Below, one piece after another: positions 1-9,935 of a stretch of 64,000 bases of DNA. Source of the DNA: Brevundimonas vesicularis NBRC 12165 (GTDB lineage: Bacteria; Pseudomonadota; Alphaproteobacteria; Caulobacterales; Caulobacteraceae); the NCBI RefSeq assembly GCF_001592205.1, contig NZ_BCWM01000007.1, positions 108,843 through 172,842 of the forward strand, given 5' to 3'. The notes under the pieces were generated by a model. The model was not told where the DNA came from. It ran no database searches and saw only the letters and a list, made by a program, of their open reading frames with translations. Position 1 is the first letter of the stretch; every line of letters starts with the position of its first letter. Both the position numbers and the translations under genes were made by a program.

Positions 1-1117
1 TTGTAGACGCCGCGTGGAGACCGCTTCTCGTAGGCCAGCCCCTTCTCGATCCAGTCTGAGTTGAACCCCATCTCGTGGAGCAAAGTCAAAGCCGTCCGCC
101 GCAGGTCGTGGACCGTGAAGGGCTCGAGCGGGAGACCATGGCTTGAAGCCCGCTCCGCTATGGCGCCGGTCACCCTGTTGAAGGTCGCGCGAGACATCGG
201 CGCGTCGGCGTCCTAGCGCGACGGCAGGAGGTAGCGCGAGTTCCCCGCGCAGGTTCTCAGCGCGATCAGAATGTCCAGTCCAGCATCTGGGTGGAGAGAT
301 AGACGTTGTGAGGGCGCGACCGCTTCAGCCGCGCCTTGGGGATCGACCAGACCGCATTGGCGAAGTCCACCTCATCCCACGTTGCGTCCTGCAACTCGCT
401 CTTCCTGACCATGCTCAGGTAAATGAACTTGAGGTCAAGCCGAATGGTCGGAAGCGTCGCGACCTCGCCGAGCAAGCCCGGCATGATCCCGACCTCCGCC
501 GGTGACAGGTTGCGATCTGCGGTCGAAAGGTCGCGATGGACGCTGCCCCCCCCCCCGTCGGCGGGGTTGTCGATCTTGTCACCGTGCAGGATCGCCCAAG
601 CGTAAATCTGTTTGACGATGTCGCGAACATGGATGGCGGTCGCCGGGGCGCCTCGCTCAACGATCGACTTGCAGTGAGCCCTCAGATCGTCTGGCGTGAT
701 CTCCGACAGAAGACGATTGCGCCAGTGCGGCAGCACTTCGCGGTTGAAGATTGATCGCCGCCTGTTTCGCGTGCTGTTGGCCATCGGCGCGGTGTCCATC
801 CAGCGGTTCGCGACATGCTCAAAGCTGGTGGCCTCTTTCAAACGCTGTTTCGCCCTTTGCTTTTCGATCGCCGGCGACGCGCCTGCGGCGATGGTGCGCT
901 TGATCTCGAACAGACGCTCACGCGCCTGGGCGAAGCTCAATCCGCCGCGCCCGTGTCGCCCCAGGGTCAGCGTCTCGCGCCGTCCGTTGAAGCGATAGTC
1001 GTAGCGAAACGAGATCGCTCCGCCGGGCGAGACTTAGACATACAAGCCGTCCCTGTCGGTACTCTTGGAAGGCTTTGATTGTGGACACAAATTCTTCAGT
1101 GCAACGTCGGTGAGCAC
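1..1117 (-). pseudogene. Decayed P4-type tyrosine recombinase (integrase), cut by the window start
   Basis: Integrase that inserted or excised an island at the neighbouring guaA 3' end; now inactive. Reading leftward from a GTG at 1117, the frame gives the LTDVALKNL opening, then the arm-binding region (DGLYV, then SFRYDYRFNGRRETLTLG), a core domain, and the catalytic HDLRRTA box near 90-113 followed by LLHEMGFNSDWIEKGLAYEK. Lesions seen: an in-frame TAA at 1034-1036 between DGLYV and VSPGG; a tandem 5-bp duplication (tccag twice, 274-283) that shifts frame; an in-frame TAG at 213-215; and an out-of-frame patch of about 12 codons between an 11-C run (546-556) and about 520. The longest intact piece is 266-940. 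The gene continues beyond position 1. Family assignment is firm. Loss of function is inferred from three independent disabling changes. Confidence 0.88.
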
Positions 1118-1406
1118 GGTAACAACACCTCGATCAACGCAAGTGCGGATTTGCCCGATGCGCGAGCAATATTTGTCTTTACGATCAATATGTTGATCGA
1201 GAATAATACCGTCACCGTCTTGCGATGAGGCTGACGGTACGAGGGAGATTCCGGCATCGCAACAGGAAGCGATACCGTCGCCGGTGACGACAAAATTGAA
1301 GAAGACCCTCCGAATGATATCGAAGGGTCTCGTCAGAATTCATAATTTTGTCAGGCGTTTATCGGGCGTTTCAGAAGCGATACCGAAAGGTGACGAGAGC
1401 CCCGAA
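1118..1406. other. Gene-free att/arm-like region between integrase remnant and guaA
   Basis: This 289-bp stretch has no convincing gene and is more AT-rich than its surroundings. It holds two imperfect direct repeats sharing GAAGCGATACCG and GGTGACGA, separated by 5 and 3 nt respectively (1266-1290 and 1374-1396), plus further ACCGTC/GACGGT elements around 1208-1236. Repeats of this kind between an integrase start and its target gene resemble arm-type integrase sites, but that is inference. A 65-codon minus-strand frame (1096-1293) overlaps the integrase start and has no recognisable features. Confidence 0.5.
1303..1330 (-). terminator. Possible guaA terminator hairpin
   Basis: Perfect 7-bp arms AGACCCT (1303-1309) and AGGGTCT (1324-1330), with a further CGA/TCG pairing inside the loop. 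Read on the minus strand, the hairpin is followed by a T-rich run (TCTTCAATTTTG). It lies 77 bp after the guaA stop. The tail is not a clean U-tract, so this is tentative. Confidence 0.35.
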
Positions 1407-2969
1407 TTACTCCCACTCGATCGTCCCGGGCGGCTTGGACGTCACGTCGTAGACGACGCGGTTGACGCCGCGCACCTCGTTGATGATGCGGGTGGCGGTC
1501 TTGGAGAGGACGTCCCACGGGAACTGGTAGAAGTCGGCGGTCATGCCGTCGGTGGAGGAGACGGCGCGCAGGGCCAGGACCTTTTCATAGGTGCGGGCGT
1601 CGCCCATGACGCCGACGGTCTTGACGGGCAGCAGGACGGCGAAGGCCTGCCAGATCTCGTCGTAGAGGCCCGCCTTGCGGATCTCGTCGAGATAGATGGC
1701 GTCGGCCTGTTGCAGGGTCTCGACGGCGTCCGGCGTGATCTCGCCGGGGATACGGATGGCCAGGCCCGGTCCGGGGAACGGGTGGCGACCCACGAAGGCG
1801 TCGCTGAGCCCCAGTTCGCGGCCCAGGGCGCGGACCTCGTCCTTGAACAGCTCTCGCAGAGGCTCGACCAGTTTGAGTTTCATATAGTCGGGAAGGCCGC
1901 CGACATTGTGGTGGCTCTTGATGACGTGGGCTTTCCCGCTGGATGAGGAGACGCTCTCGATCACGTCCGGATAGAGGGTGCCCTGGGCCAGGAATTCGGC
2001 GCCCTCGATCTTGGCGGATTCGCGATCGAACACCTCGATGAACAGCCGGCCGATGGTCTTGCGCTTGGTTTCGGGGTCCGAAATCCCGGCCAGTTCGCCC
2101 AGGAATTCCTTCGATGCATCAACATGCACCAGCGGGATGTTGTAGTGCTCGCGGAACAGGGTCGTGACCTGTTTCGCTTCGTCCTTCCTCAACAGGCCGG
2201 TGTCAACGAAGACGCAGGTCAACTGATCCCCGATGGCCTCATGGATCAGAACGGCGGCGACCGAGCTGTCGACGCCGCCCGACAGGCCGCAGATCACTTT
2301 GGCGTCACCGACCTGTTCGCGGATCTGGGCGATCTTCTCGTCGCGATAGGCGGCCATGGTCCAGTCGCCCTTCAAGCCCGCGATCCCGTGGGTGAAGTTC
2401 TTCAGCATCTGATGGCCGCGCGGGGTGTGCATCACCTCCGGGTGGAACTGAACGCCGTAGAAGCGGCGGGTCTCGTCGGCGATCACCGCATAGGGCGAAC
2501 CCTCGGATGAGGCCACCACGTCGAAGCCTTGCGGAATGGCGACGATCTTGTCGCCATGGCTCATCCAGACCTCTTCGTTCTCGCCGACGGGGGCCAGGTC
2601 GGCCAGCAGGGGCGAGGTCTTCTGAACCGTGATCTCGGCGCGGCCGAACTCGCGGGTATGGCCGCCCTCGACCTTGCCGCCCAGTTGCTCGCACATCGTC
2701 ATCTCGCCGTAACAGATGCCCAGCACCGGCACGCCGGCCTCGAACACGCCCTGCGGCGCGCGGGGACTGCCCTCTTCATGCACGCTCTCGGGACCGCCCG
2801 ACAGGATGATGGCCGCCGGATTCATGGCCGTCAGAGCCGCTTCCGCCTTCTGGAATGGATGGATCTCGCAATAGACGCTGGCCTCGCGCAGGCGCCGCGC
2901 GATCAGCTGCGTCACCTGGCTTCCGAAGTCGACGATGAGGACCTTCTGGTGGTCTTGCGGCGTGGTCAT
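1407..2969 (-). CDS. guaA: GMP synthase (glutamine-hydrolysing)
   Basis: Converts XMP to GMP using glutamine and ATP, the last step of guanine nucleotide synthesis in the cytosol. The 520-residue protein is of normal length. The N-terminal class I glutamine amidotransferase domain has the nucleophile Cys86 in GICYGE and the His176/Glu178 pair in QFHPE. The ATP-pyrophosphatase P-loop SGGVDS is at 230-235, and the C-terminal dimerisation domain ends TIEWE. The ATG overlaps the TGA of the upstream nucleosidase gene (ATGA), so translation is probably coupled. It is the last gene of the guaB-MAPEG-rsmB-nucleosidase-guaA run. The island integrase scar sits just past its stop codon. Confidence 0.98.
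   Translation of the reverse strand: MTTPQDHQKVLIVDFGSQVTQLIARRLREASVYCEIHPFQKAEAALTAMNPAAIILSGGPESVHEEGSPRAPQGVFEAGVPVLGICYGEMTMCEQLGGKVEGGHTREFGRAEITVQKTSPLLADLAPVGENEEVWMSHGDKIVAIPQGFDVVASSEGSPYAVIADETRRFYGVQFHPEVMHTPRGHQMLKNFTHGIAGLKGDWTMAAYRDEKIAQIREQVGDAKVICGLSGGVDSSVAAVLIHEAIGDQLTCVFVDTGLLRKDEAKQVTTLFREHYNIPLVHVDASKEFLGELAGISDPETKRKTIGRLFIEVFDRESAKIEGAEFLAQGTLYPDVIESVSSSSGKAHVIKSHHNVGGLPDYMKLKLVEPLRELFKDEVRALGRELGLSDAFVGRHPFPGPGLAIRIPGEITPDAVETLQQADAIYLDEIRKAGLYDEIWQAFAVLLPVKTVGVMGDARTYEKVLALRAVSSTDGMTADFYQFPWDVLSKTATRIINEVRGVNRVVYDVTSKPPGTIEWE
1411..1418. other. Candidate attachment-site core in guaA 3' end
   Basis: The last codons of guaA read GAGTGGGAGTAA on the minus strand, giving the 8-mer GAGTGGGA at 1418-1411. 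The 3' end of guaA is a known insertion site for islands, and this 8-mer matches my recollection of the crossover repeat of guaA islands. The degraded integrase lies immediately downstream. No second copy was noticed in the window; a partner would be expected to the left of position 1. Confidence 0.45.
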
Positions 2970-3679
2970 GGCGTGATCGAATCCGGGGCAGGAAGATGGG
3001 CGGGGTCTTGGCGGGGTGGGGCCGATATTTCAAGGGCGGGAAGCTCAAGAGCGGCGGGGCCGTCGGCCTCCAGCACGGCGATCAGCCGATCCAGGGCGAC
3101 GGCCAGGGTCTCGTCCACATGATGCAGGGTCGAGGTCCAGTCCTCCAACGCCTTCAACTCGGCTCGACCGTCCGACACGCCGCGCAGGGCGATCATAGGC
3201 ACACCGAAGGTCTGGGCGGCGCGGACCAGGGCCCAGGTCTCCATATCCACCATCTCGGCGTCGATGGCGTCATAGGCGGCGCCGGACACGACGTTCGCAC
3301 CCGTCGATAGGGAGGCCGTCGGCACGCCGGGGATCGGGCACGGCAAAGGCAGGACGGCGGGCTGGTCCAGCAATGGCGTCACGCCCTTCGGAAAACCCAG
3401 CGCGCTGGCGTCCATGTCGCGATAGGCGACGGACGAGGCCTGATAGACCGCCGCATGATCCAGCACCCGCGATCCGCACGAGCCCAGCGATACGATCAGA
3501 TCCGGCAGATCGCCCGCCGCCTCCAGCCGCGCCAGGGCGGCGCCCAGGCTCACGGCGGCCTCAACAGGACCGACGCCGGTCATCAGCGGCGCGATCCGGG
3601 CCTGAAGGTGCGGGCCGTATTCAGCAGGCGCGGCCATGACGTAGAGCAGCGAGACCCCGCCATGCCGCGCCAGCTTCAT
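2966..3679 (-). CDS. 5'-methylthioadenosine/S-adenosylhomocysteine nucleosidase-like protein
   Basis: Probable purine nucleosidase of the MTAN/nucleoside phosphorylase fold, 237 residues, cleaving adenine from methylthioadenosine or S-adenosylhomocysteine. Visible family marks are the N-terminal acid Glu20 (AAPAEYG), TGVGPVEAA at 34-42, the SLGSCGS strand near 64-70, MVDMETW (Glu147), which binds the ribose in this family, and the general acid Asp170 in LRGVSDG. The ATG at 3679 overlaps the rsmB stop (ATGA), and its own stop overlaps the guaA start. A C-terminal Pro/Ala tail of about 30 residues looks disordered. Placement between rsmB and guaA suggests purine salvage. The exact substrate cannot be read from sequence. 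Confidence 0.85.
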   Translation of the reverse strand: MKLARHGGVSLLYVMAAPAEYGPHLQARIAPLMTGVGPVEAAVSLGAALARLEAAGDLPDLIVSLGSCGSRVLDHAAVYQASSVAYRDMDASALGFPKGVTPLLDQPAVLPLPCPIPGVPTASLSTGANVVSGAAYDAIDAEMVDMETWALVRAAQTFGVPMIALRGVSDGRAELKALEDWTSTLHHVDETLAVALDRLIAVLEADGPAALELPALEISAPPRQDPAHLPAPDSITP

Positions 3680-4977
3680 GCCGCGCGCTCGTAGACGGCG
3701 GCGAAGAATCCGTCGGTGTCGGCCGAGGCCGGCGACAGCCGAAGGCGCGCCCCGGACGCCAGCTCGGCGAACTTCGCCTGCGCCGCCTGGCTCAGTTGCG
3801 GCGCCGACAGGACATCGGTGACGGCGACCGGGCGGAAGTCGGGATTGGCGGCCTCGAAGTCGTCCACGCTGGCCTCGTTCTCGCGCGCCAGCATCGAACA
3901 GGTGACATAGACCAGACGGCCGCCCGGCTTCACCAGCTTGGTCGCCTGGCTCAAAATACGCACCTGAAGGCCGTGCAGCTTTTCGACCTCTTCGGCGGTC
4001 AGACGCCAAGCGTCCTCGGGACGACGACGCCAAGTGCCGGACCCCGAACAGGGCGCATCGACGAAGACCAGATCGGCCTGGCCGTTCAGGTCTTCCAAGC
4101 CGCCGCCATTCTGACCGATCAGGACCAGCTCCGCCTCGACGCCCGCGCGCTGCAGGCGAGGACGGATGTTCTCCAGCCGCTTGTTGACGACGTCCGAGGC
4201 GACCAGCTTGCCTTGCGCCTTCATCGCCTGGGCCAGACCCAGCGTCTTGCCGCCGCCGCCGGCGCAGTAATCCACCACCGTCATGCCGGGTGCGGCGCCC
4301 GCCAGCCAGCAAACCACCTGGCTGCCTTCGTCTTGGATTTCGAACCGACCGGCCTTGAAGCCTTCCAGCGCCTGGATGTTGGGCGGCGGTTCCGACGGCA
4401 CGCGCAGGCCGACGGCCGACCAGGGCGTGCGCGACACGTCCAGCCCTGCGGCCTTCAGTTCGGCCTCGACCTCATCGACCGTGGCGGCCGCATCATTGAC
4501 GCGCAGGTCGATGGGCGCGCGAGGCGCCATCAGGGCGTGGGCTTCCTCGGCCCAGCGGTCGCCGAAGGTGGCCTTGAAATCCTCGACCACGAACTCGGGC
4601 AGGCCGGCGGCGACCCAGCCCGGCAGTTCGCCCTGACCGGCCGTGATGCGGCTGCGCTCCTGTTTGGACAGCGGGCGCGGACCATAGCCGTCACCGGAAT
4701 GCAGGGCCTCGATCTCTTCCAAGGACAGGCCGTCGATGGCGTGCAGCGAACCGATGACCAGAGCCCGACCGTCTTCACGCCCGCCCATGATCCACGACAG
4801 GCGGCCGCGCGCGCGCAGCACCTTATAGACCCTATCGGCGATGGCGCGCCGGTCCTTGGACCCGGCGTAGCGGTTGGCCGTGCCCCACGCCTTCATGACG
4901 GCCTCGGCCGGTTGGCGGCCTTGGGCGATGGAGTCCAGGACGGAGGCGGCGGCGGCTAGGCGAGCGGCTGGGGTCAA
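3676..4977 (-). CDS. rsmB: 16S rRNA (cytosine-C5)-methyltransferase, RsmB family
   Basis: SAM-dependent m5C methyltransferase of the RsmB/NOL1-NOP2/sun family, 433 residues. The N-terminal 150 or so residues form a degenerate NusB-like RNA-binding region. The methyltransferase domain has motif I DYCAGGGGKT (236-245), the motif IV cysteine Cys310 in DAPCSGSGTWRRRPE, and the motif VI catalytic Cys360 in VTCSMLARENE. In E. coli the family member modifies C967 of 16S rRNA; the same target is inferred here. The start is a TTG 9 nt after the MAPEG stop, and its stop overlaps the nucleosidase start. Confidence 0.93.
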   Translation of the reverse strand: MTPAARLAAAASVLDSIAQGRQPAEAVMKAWGTANRYAGSKDRRAIADRVYKVLRARGRLSWIMGGREDGRALVIGSLHAIDGLSLEEIEALHSGDGYGPRPLSKQERSRITAGQGELPGWVAAGLPEFVVEDFKATFGDRWAEEAHALMAPRAPIDLRVNDAAATVDEVEAELKAAGLDVSRTPWSAVGLRVPSEPPPNIQALEGFKAGRFEIQDEGSQVVCWLAGAAPGMTVVDYCAGGGGKTLGLAQAMKAQGKLVASDVVNKRLENIRPRLQRAGVEAELVLIGQNGGGLEDLNGQADLVFVDAPCSGSGTWRRRPEDAWRLTAEEVEKLHGLQVRILSQATKLVKPGGRLVYVTCSMLARENEASVDDFEAANPDFRPVAVTDVLSAPQLSQAAQAKFAELASGARLRLSPASADTDGFFAAVYERAA

Positions 4978-4986
4978 TTCAGGCTT

Positions 4987-5382
4987 TCAAACGAAGAACA
5001 GGGACGCCAGGACCATGACCAGTCCCGCAAGCGAGACCACCCAGACCAGCGACCGGATATAGGGAACGCCGAAGGCGTAGAGCGGCACATAAACCACCCG
5101 CGCCCAGAAATAGAGCGCCGCGCCCCATACCGTCAGGGCGCTGGACGCGCCGATGACATGGGCGATCAGCACCGCGCCGATGAACAGCGGCAGGGTCTCG
5201 TACAGATTGGCCTGGGCGCGTTCGAGACGGCCGGTCAGCGGCTTCTTGGCCTCCGGCGTCTCGTCGCGCGGACCCGCATTCCATTTCGAGCCGAACTCGG
5301 CCGTCCGCGCCCCGGCGGGCAGGAAGATCTGAACCAGGGCCAGGATCAGCGTCAGGGCCAGATAGGTGAGTTCAGTCGTCAT
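4987..5382 (-). CDS. MAPEG family membrane protein
   Basis: Small integral membrane protein, 131 residues, with four predicted hydrophobic segments and the MAPEG pattern ERAQANLYETLPLF in the loop after helix 1, where eicosanoid/glutathione-metabolism relatives carry the ExxxN glutathione contact. Bacterial members are widely found but poorly characterised. It lies 6 nt downstream of the guaB stop and 9 nt before rsmB, so it is cotranscribed with purine and RNA-modification genes. Any glutathione-linked activity is only a family inference. Confidence 0.88.
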   Translation of the reverse strand: MTTELTYLALTLILALVQIFLPAGARTAEFGSKWNAGPRDETPEAKKPLTGRLERAQANLYETLPLFIGAVLIAHVIGASSALTVWGAALYFWARVVYVPLYAFGVPYIRSLVWVVSLAGLVMVLASLFFV

Positions 5383-5388
5383 GGTCGC

Positions 5389-6912
<1,524 letters not shown>

Positions 6913-6973
6913 TTATAGGCCCGATAGATTTTATTGCTTTGCAACCCCCAGGGCCGCTCACCATTCTCTCCGC

Positions 6974-7519
6974 ATGGTCGGCGTCATCCTCAGCACCGCG
7001 CGCAAACTGGCTCTGAAGATCGCCAGCTATGGCGTCATGCACCTGATCGTCGCCATCCTGGTCGCCTTCGCCATCACACGCGACTGGCGCATCGCCTTGG
7101 CCGTCGGCATGGTCGAGCCGATCTTTCAGACCATCGCCTACACCGTCCACGACCGCGTCTGGCACAAGGTCGAGCGGCGTCGCATGGCCTCCAATATCGA
7201 GGAGGCGACCGAGGCCTTCACCGCGCGCCTCGACATCATGTCGCCCGAGGAACAGCGCCGCTCCCACGACGCCCATCACGGCCACAGCCATGCCCTGCCC
7301 CGGTCGTTCAAACAGATTGCGCTGAAGACCGTCACCTATGGCGTCATGCACTTCGCCGTGGCGGTCGCCGTGGCCTACGCCCTGACCAACGACATCCGTA
7401 CGGCCCTGACCATCGGCATGGTCGAGCCCTTGGTCCAGACGCTCTTCTTCGCCCTGCACGACCGCATCTGGTCCCGCCTCGAAGGTCGCAGAGCCCGCGC
7501 GAGCGCAGCCGCCGCCTGA
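6974..7519 (+). CDS. Tandemly duplicated DUF2061 membrane protein
   Basis: A 181-residue protein made of two copies of the roughly 60-residue DUF2061 unit. Copy 1 (about 18-71) has YGVMHLIVAI and VGMVEPIFQTIAYTVHDRVW. Copy 2 (about 113-166) has YGVMHFAVAV and IGMVEPLVQTLFFALHDRIW. Each unit carries two hydrophobic segments, so four membrane spans are expected. The copies are joined by a His/Asp-rich linker (SHDAHHGHSHALPRS). No biochemical function is known for the family. It is divergent from guaB and convergent with rlmE 4 nt away. The His-rich linker could bind metal, but that is speculation. Confidence 0.85.
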   Translation: MVGVILSTARKLALKIASYGVMHLIVAILVAFAITRDWRIALAVGMVEPIFQTIAYTVHDRVWHKVERRRMASNIEEATEAFTARLDIMSPEEQRRSHDAHHGHSHALPRSFKQIALKTVTYGVMHFAVAVAVAYALTNDIRTALTIGMVEPLVQTLFFALHDRIWSRLEGRRARASAAAA

Positions 7520-7523
7520 TGCG

Positions 7524-8234
7524 TCAGCGCTTGTTCAGCGCGACCAGAAACACCTCGGCGCTGTCCTTACGGCTCGACGCCGGCTTGACGTATTTCACCG
7601 TCTCGAACTCCTCGCGCAGCCGCGCCAGAACCCCGCCGGCGTCTCCGCCCTGGAAGTTCTTGGAGACAAAGTTGCCGCCGGGCCGCAACGTGCGGATGGC
7701 GAAGTCGGCGGCGATTTCGATCAGGGCGATGATCTTCAGATGGTCCGTCTGGCGATGCCCGACCGTATTGTGCGCCATGTCCGACAGCACCAGGTCCGGC
7801 GCCCCGCCGATGGCGTCGATCAACTGCTGGTCCACGCCCGGATGGGTGAAATCGGCCTGAAGCAGGGTCGCGCCCGGGATCGGCGCGATCATCAGCAAAT
7901 CCACGCCCGCCACCGCGCCAGCACCCCGGTTCAACGCCACCTGAACCCAGCCGCCCGGCGCCGCGCCCAGATCGACGACCTTTGACCCGCGCTTGATCAG
8001 CCGGAACTTGTCGTCGATCTCGATCAGCTTGAACGCCGCGCGCGAGCGCCAGCCTTCGGCCCGCGCCTTTTCGGACCATTTGTCCGACAGCTGGCGTTTG
8101 ATCCATTGCTGGCTCGACATCGACTTGGTGTCGGCCGTCTTCATCTTGGTGCCCATGCCGCGTCCGGCGGCGGTTCCGCCGGTGGGCGGTTTCACCATCC
8201 GGCGGCGTTCCTGGGGCTTTTCGTCTTCGCTCAT
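7524..8234 (-). CDS. rlmE: 23S rRNA (uridine-2'-O)-methyltransferase RlmE/FtsJ
   Basis: SAM-dependent 2'-O-methyltransferase acting on U2552 of 23S rRNA in known members. The protein has 236 residues from the ATG at 8234. The motif I region is VVDLGAAPGGWVQVA, the catalytic K-D-K-E set is represented by RSRAAFKL, DLVLSDMAHN, GGNFVSKNFQGGD and RKDSAEVFLV, and an N-terminal basic extension of about 35 residues is present, as in other alphaproteobacteria. The open frame continues upstream to 8561 but that part lies antisense to the cyclophilin gene, so the ATG is preferred. Confidence 0.95.
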   Translation of the reverse strand: MSEDEKPQERRRMVKPPTGGTAAGRGMGTKMKTADTKSMSSQQWIKRQLSDKWSEKARAEGWRSRAAFKLIEIDDKFRLIKRGSKVVDLGAAPGGWVQVALNRGAGAVAGVDLLMIAPIPGATLLQADFTHPGVDQQLIDAIGGAPDLVLSDMAHNTVGHRQTDHLKIIALIEIAADFAIRTLRPGGNFVSKNFQGGDAGGVLARLREEFETVKYVKPASSRKDSAEVFLVALNKR

Positions 8235-8306
8235 CGTTCCCACATAGCCCCGACCGGCGTTGCGGGCTATGTCCCGCCTCAAATCAACCCAAAGAGGACG
8301 ACCGAC

Positions 8307-8768
8307 ATGGCCGACACCCTGACCTTCACCCTGGACACCGGCGACGGCGAAGCCCGCGACGTGGTCGTCAAGCTGCGCCCTGACCTGGCCCCCGGCCACG
8401 TCGAACGCATCACTGAACTGGCCAAGGAAGGCTTCTACGACGGCGTGGTCTTCCACCGCGTGATCCCGGGCTTCATGGCCCAGGGCGGCGATCCGACCGG
8501 CACCGGCACCTCGGGCTCCAAGAAGCCGAACCTGAAGGCCGAGTTCTCGGCCGAGCCGCACGTGCGCGGCGTCTGCTCGATGGCCCGCACCTCGGACCCC
8601 AACAGCGCCAACTCACAGTTCTTCATCGTCTTCGACGACGCCACCTTCCTGGACCGCCAGTACACCGTCTGGGGTCAGGTCGAATCGGGCATGGAACATG
8701 TCGACGCGCTGCCCAAGGGCGAGCCGCCGCGCAGCCCCGGCAAGATCGTCAAGGCGACGGTCAACTAA
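8307..8768 (+). CDS. ppiB: Cytosolic peptidyl-prolyl cis-trans isomerase (cyclophilin)
   Basis: Catalyses proline isomerisation during folding. The 153-residue protein has no signal peptide. Cyclophilin active-site signatures are FHRVIPGFMAQGGD (catalytic Arg, Phe and Gln), MARTSDPNSANSQFFI and YTVWGQV with the Trp found in cyclosporin-sensitive members. The start ATG at 8307 has AGAGGA 8 nt upstream. A longer in-frame opening from 8106 is antisense to rlmE and is discarded. Two longer periplasmic paralogues lie at 47445-49210. Confidence 0.96.
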   Translation: MADTLTFTLDTGDGEARDVVVKLRPDLAPGHVERITELAKEGFYDGVVFHRVIPGFMAQGGDPTGTGTSGSKKPNLKAEFSAEPHVRGVCSMARTSDPNSANSQFFIVFDDATFLDRQYTVWGQVESGMEHVDALPKGEPPRSPGKIVKATVN

Positions 8769-8789
8769 GCATGCAATCTTGACGTTTCT

Positions 8790-8827
8790 CGATGATGGCT
8801 TTCAGTTGCAACTCTGAGCCATCGTCG
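8790..8827. repeat. Nested palindrome before glycosyltransferase gene
   Basis: Arms CGATGATGGCT (8790-8800) and AGCCATCGTCG (8817-8827) pair over 10 of 11 bp and enclose a second perfect 10-bp palindrome AGTTGCAACT (8804-8813). There is no T-run after it, so it does not look like a simple terminator. It sits between ppiB and the TTG start at 8838, with a possible -35 TTGACG at 8779-8784, and could be an operator. Confidence 0.5.
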
Positions 8828-8837
8828 GGGGACGACA

Positions 8838-9935
8838 TTGCGCATTCTTCTGGTCATCGAGCCGTCCGGCGGCGGCTCGGGGCGTCATGTGGTCGATCTG
8901 GCCCGCGCCCTGATCGGAAGCGGCCATCAGTTGTCCTTGATCTGGTCGCCGCACCGCGCCGAGCCTTGGTTCGAGGCCGCGGTCGCCGCCCTTCCCTTTC
9001 ACGCCAATGAACGCCTGCCGATGCGACGCAGCGTCGGACCGTGGGACGTCGCCGCCCTTCATGCCCTGAATCGACTGATCGCCCGCCTCGGCCCGTTCGA
9101 GATCGTCCACGGCCACAGCGCCAAGGCCGGCGCCTTGGTCCGCCTGGCCCACGCGCCCGGCGCCGCCAAGATCTACACCCCTCACGCCCTGCCGATGATG
9201 AGCCCGGCCAACCTGACGACGATCATCGCCGGCGCGGCCGAGGCATTATTGGCCCGCTCCAGCGACGCCATCATCGCCGTCTCTGAGAAAGAGGCCGCCG
9301 TCGCCCGTCGCTGGGGGCTCGGCGGGAACAGCTTGCACGTCGTTCCCAACGGCCTGGCCTCCCCGCCCGCCAACGATCGTCTCGCCGCCCGCCAGGTCCT
9401 CGGCGTTCCCAACGACGCTCTGGTCATCGGCTTCGTCGGCCGGTTCTGCACCCAGAAAGACCCCGTCCGGTTCGCCAACGCCGTCCGCCGGGCGAACGCC
9501 ATCGATCCGCGCATCACCGGCGTCATGATCGGCGATGGCGACCTGGCCCCGTCGGTCAGGACCGCCGCCGGCGACGCCCTACGTCTGCTGGGCGCACGCG
9601 ACGCTGCGCCGCTGATGGCGGGCTTCGATCTTTTCGCCATGACCAGCCGTTATGAGGCCGATTCCTACGCCATGATCGAGGCGGCCGCCTTGGGCCTGCC
9701 GATCGTCTGCACCGACGTCGGCGGTATCGGGCGTCTGATCCAGGCCGGCGCGCACATCGACCGCCTGCCTGTCGACGCCTCGCCCGATCATCTGGCCGAG
9801 GCGATGCGCGCCGCGCTGGCCAGCCGCGTCGTTCCCCTGCCGATTGCGCCGGGCCTGCTGTCCGCCTCATGCATGGCCGAACAGACGGTCCGGATTTACC
9901 GCGACGCCTTCGCCCGCAGACGCCTAGGTGGCTGA
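8838..9935 (+). CDS. GT4-type glycosyltransferase
   Basis: GT-B fold glycosyltransferase, 365 residues, expected to move a sugar from a nucleotide donor onto a lipid-linked glycan at the inner face of the cytoplasmic membrane. The N-terminal domain has MRILLVIEPSGGGSGRHVVDL, and FEIVHGHSAKAG near 90-100. The C-terminal Rossmann domain starts at VIGFVGRFCTQKD and carries the donor-site pattern MTSRYEADSYAMIEAAALGLPIV, a variant of the EX7E motif. The start is a TTG with GGGGA just upstream. It overlaps the next gene by 8 nt. The sugar and linkage cannot be told from sequence. Confidence 0.85.
   Translation: MRILLVIEPSGGGSGRHVVDLARALIGSGHQLSLIWSPHRAEPWFEAAVAALPFHANERLPMRRSVGPWDVAALHALNRLIARLGPFEIVHGHSAKAGALVRLAHAPGAAKIYTPHALPMMSPANLTTIIAGAAEALLARSSDAIIAVSEKEAAVARRWGLGGNSLHVVPNGLASPPANDRLAARQVLGVPNDALVIGFVGRFCTQKDPVRFANAVRRANAIDPRITGVMIGDGDLAPSVRTAAGDALRLLGARDAAPLMAGFDLFAMTSRYEADSYAMIEAAALGLPIVCTDVGGIGRLIQAGAHIDRLPVDASPDHLAEAMRAALASRVVPLPIAPGLLSASCMAEQTVRIYRDAFARRRLGG

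Noticed and set aside
1096..1293. Possible 65-codon minus-strand gene beside guaA
   Set aside because: Overlaps the integrase start, has no family resemblance, and lies in the repeat-rich att-like region.
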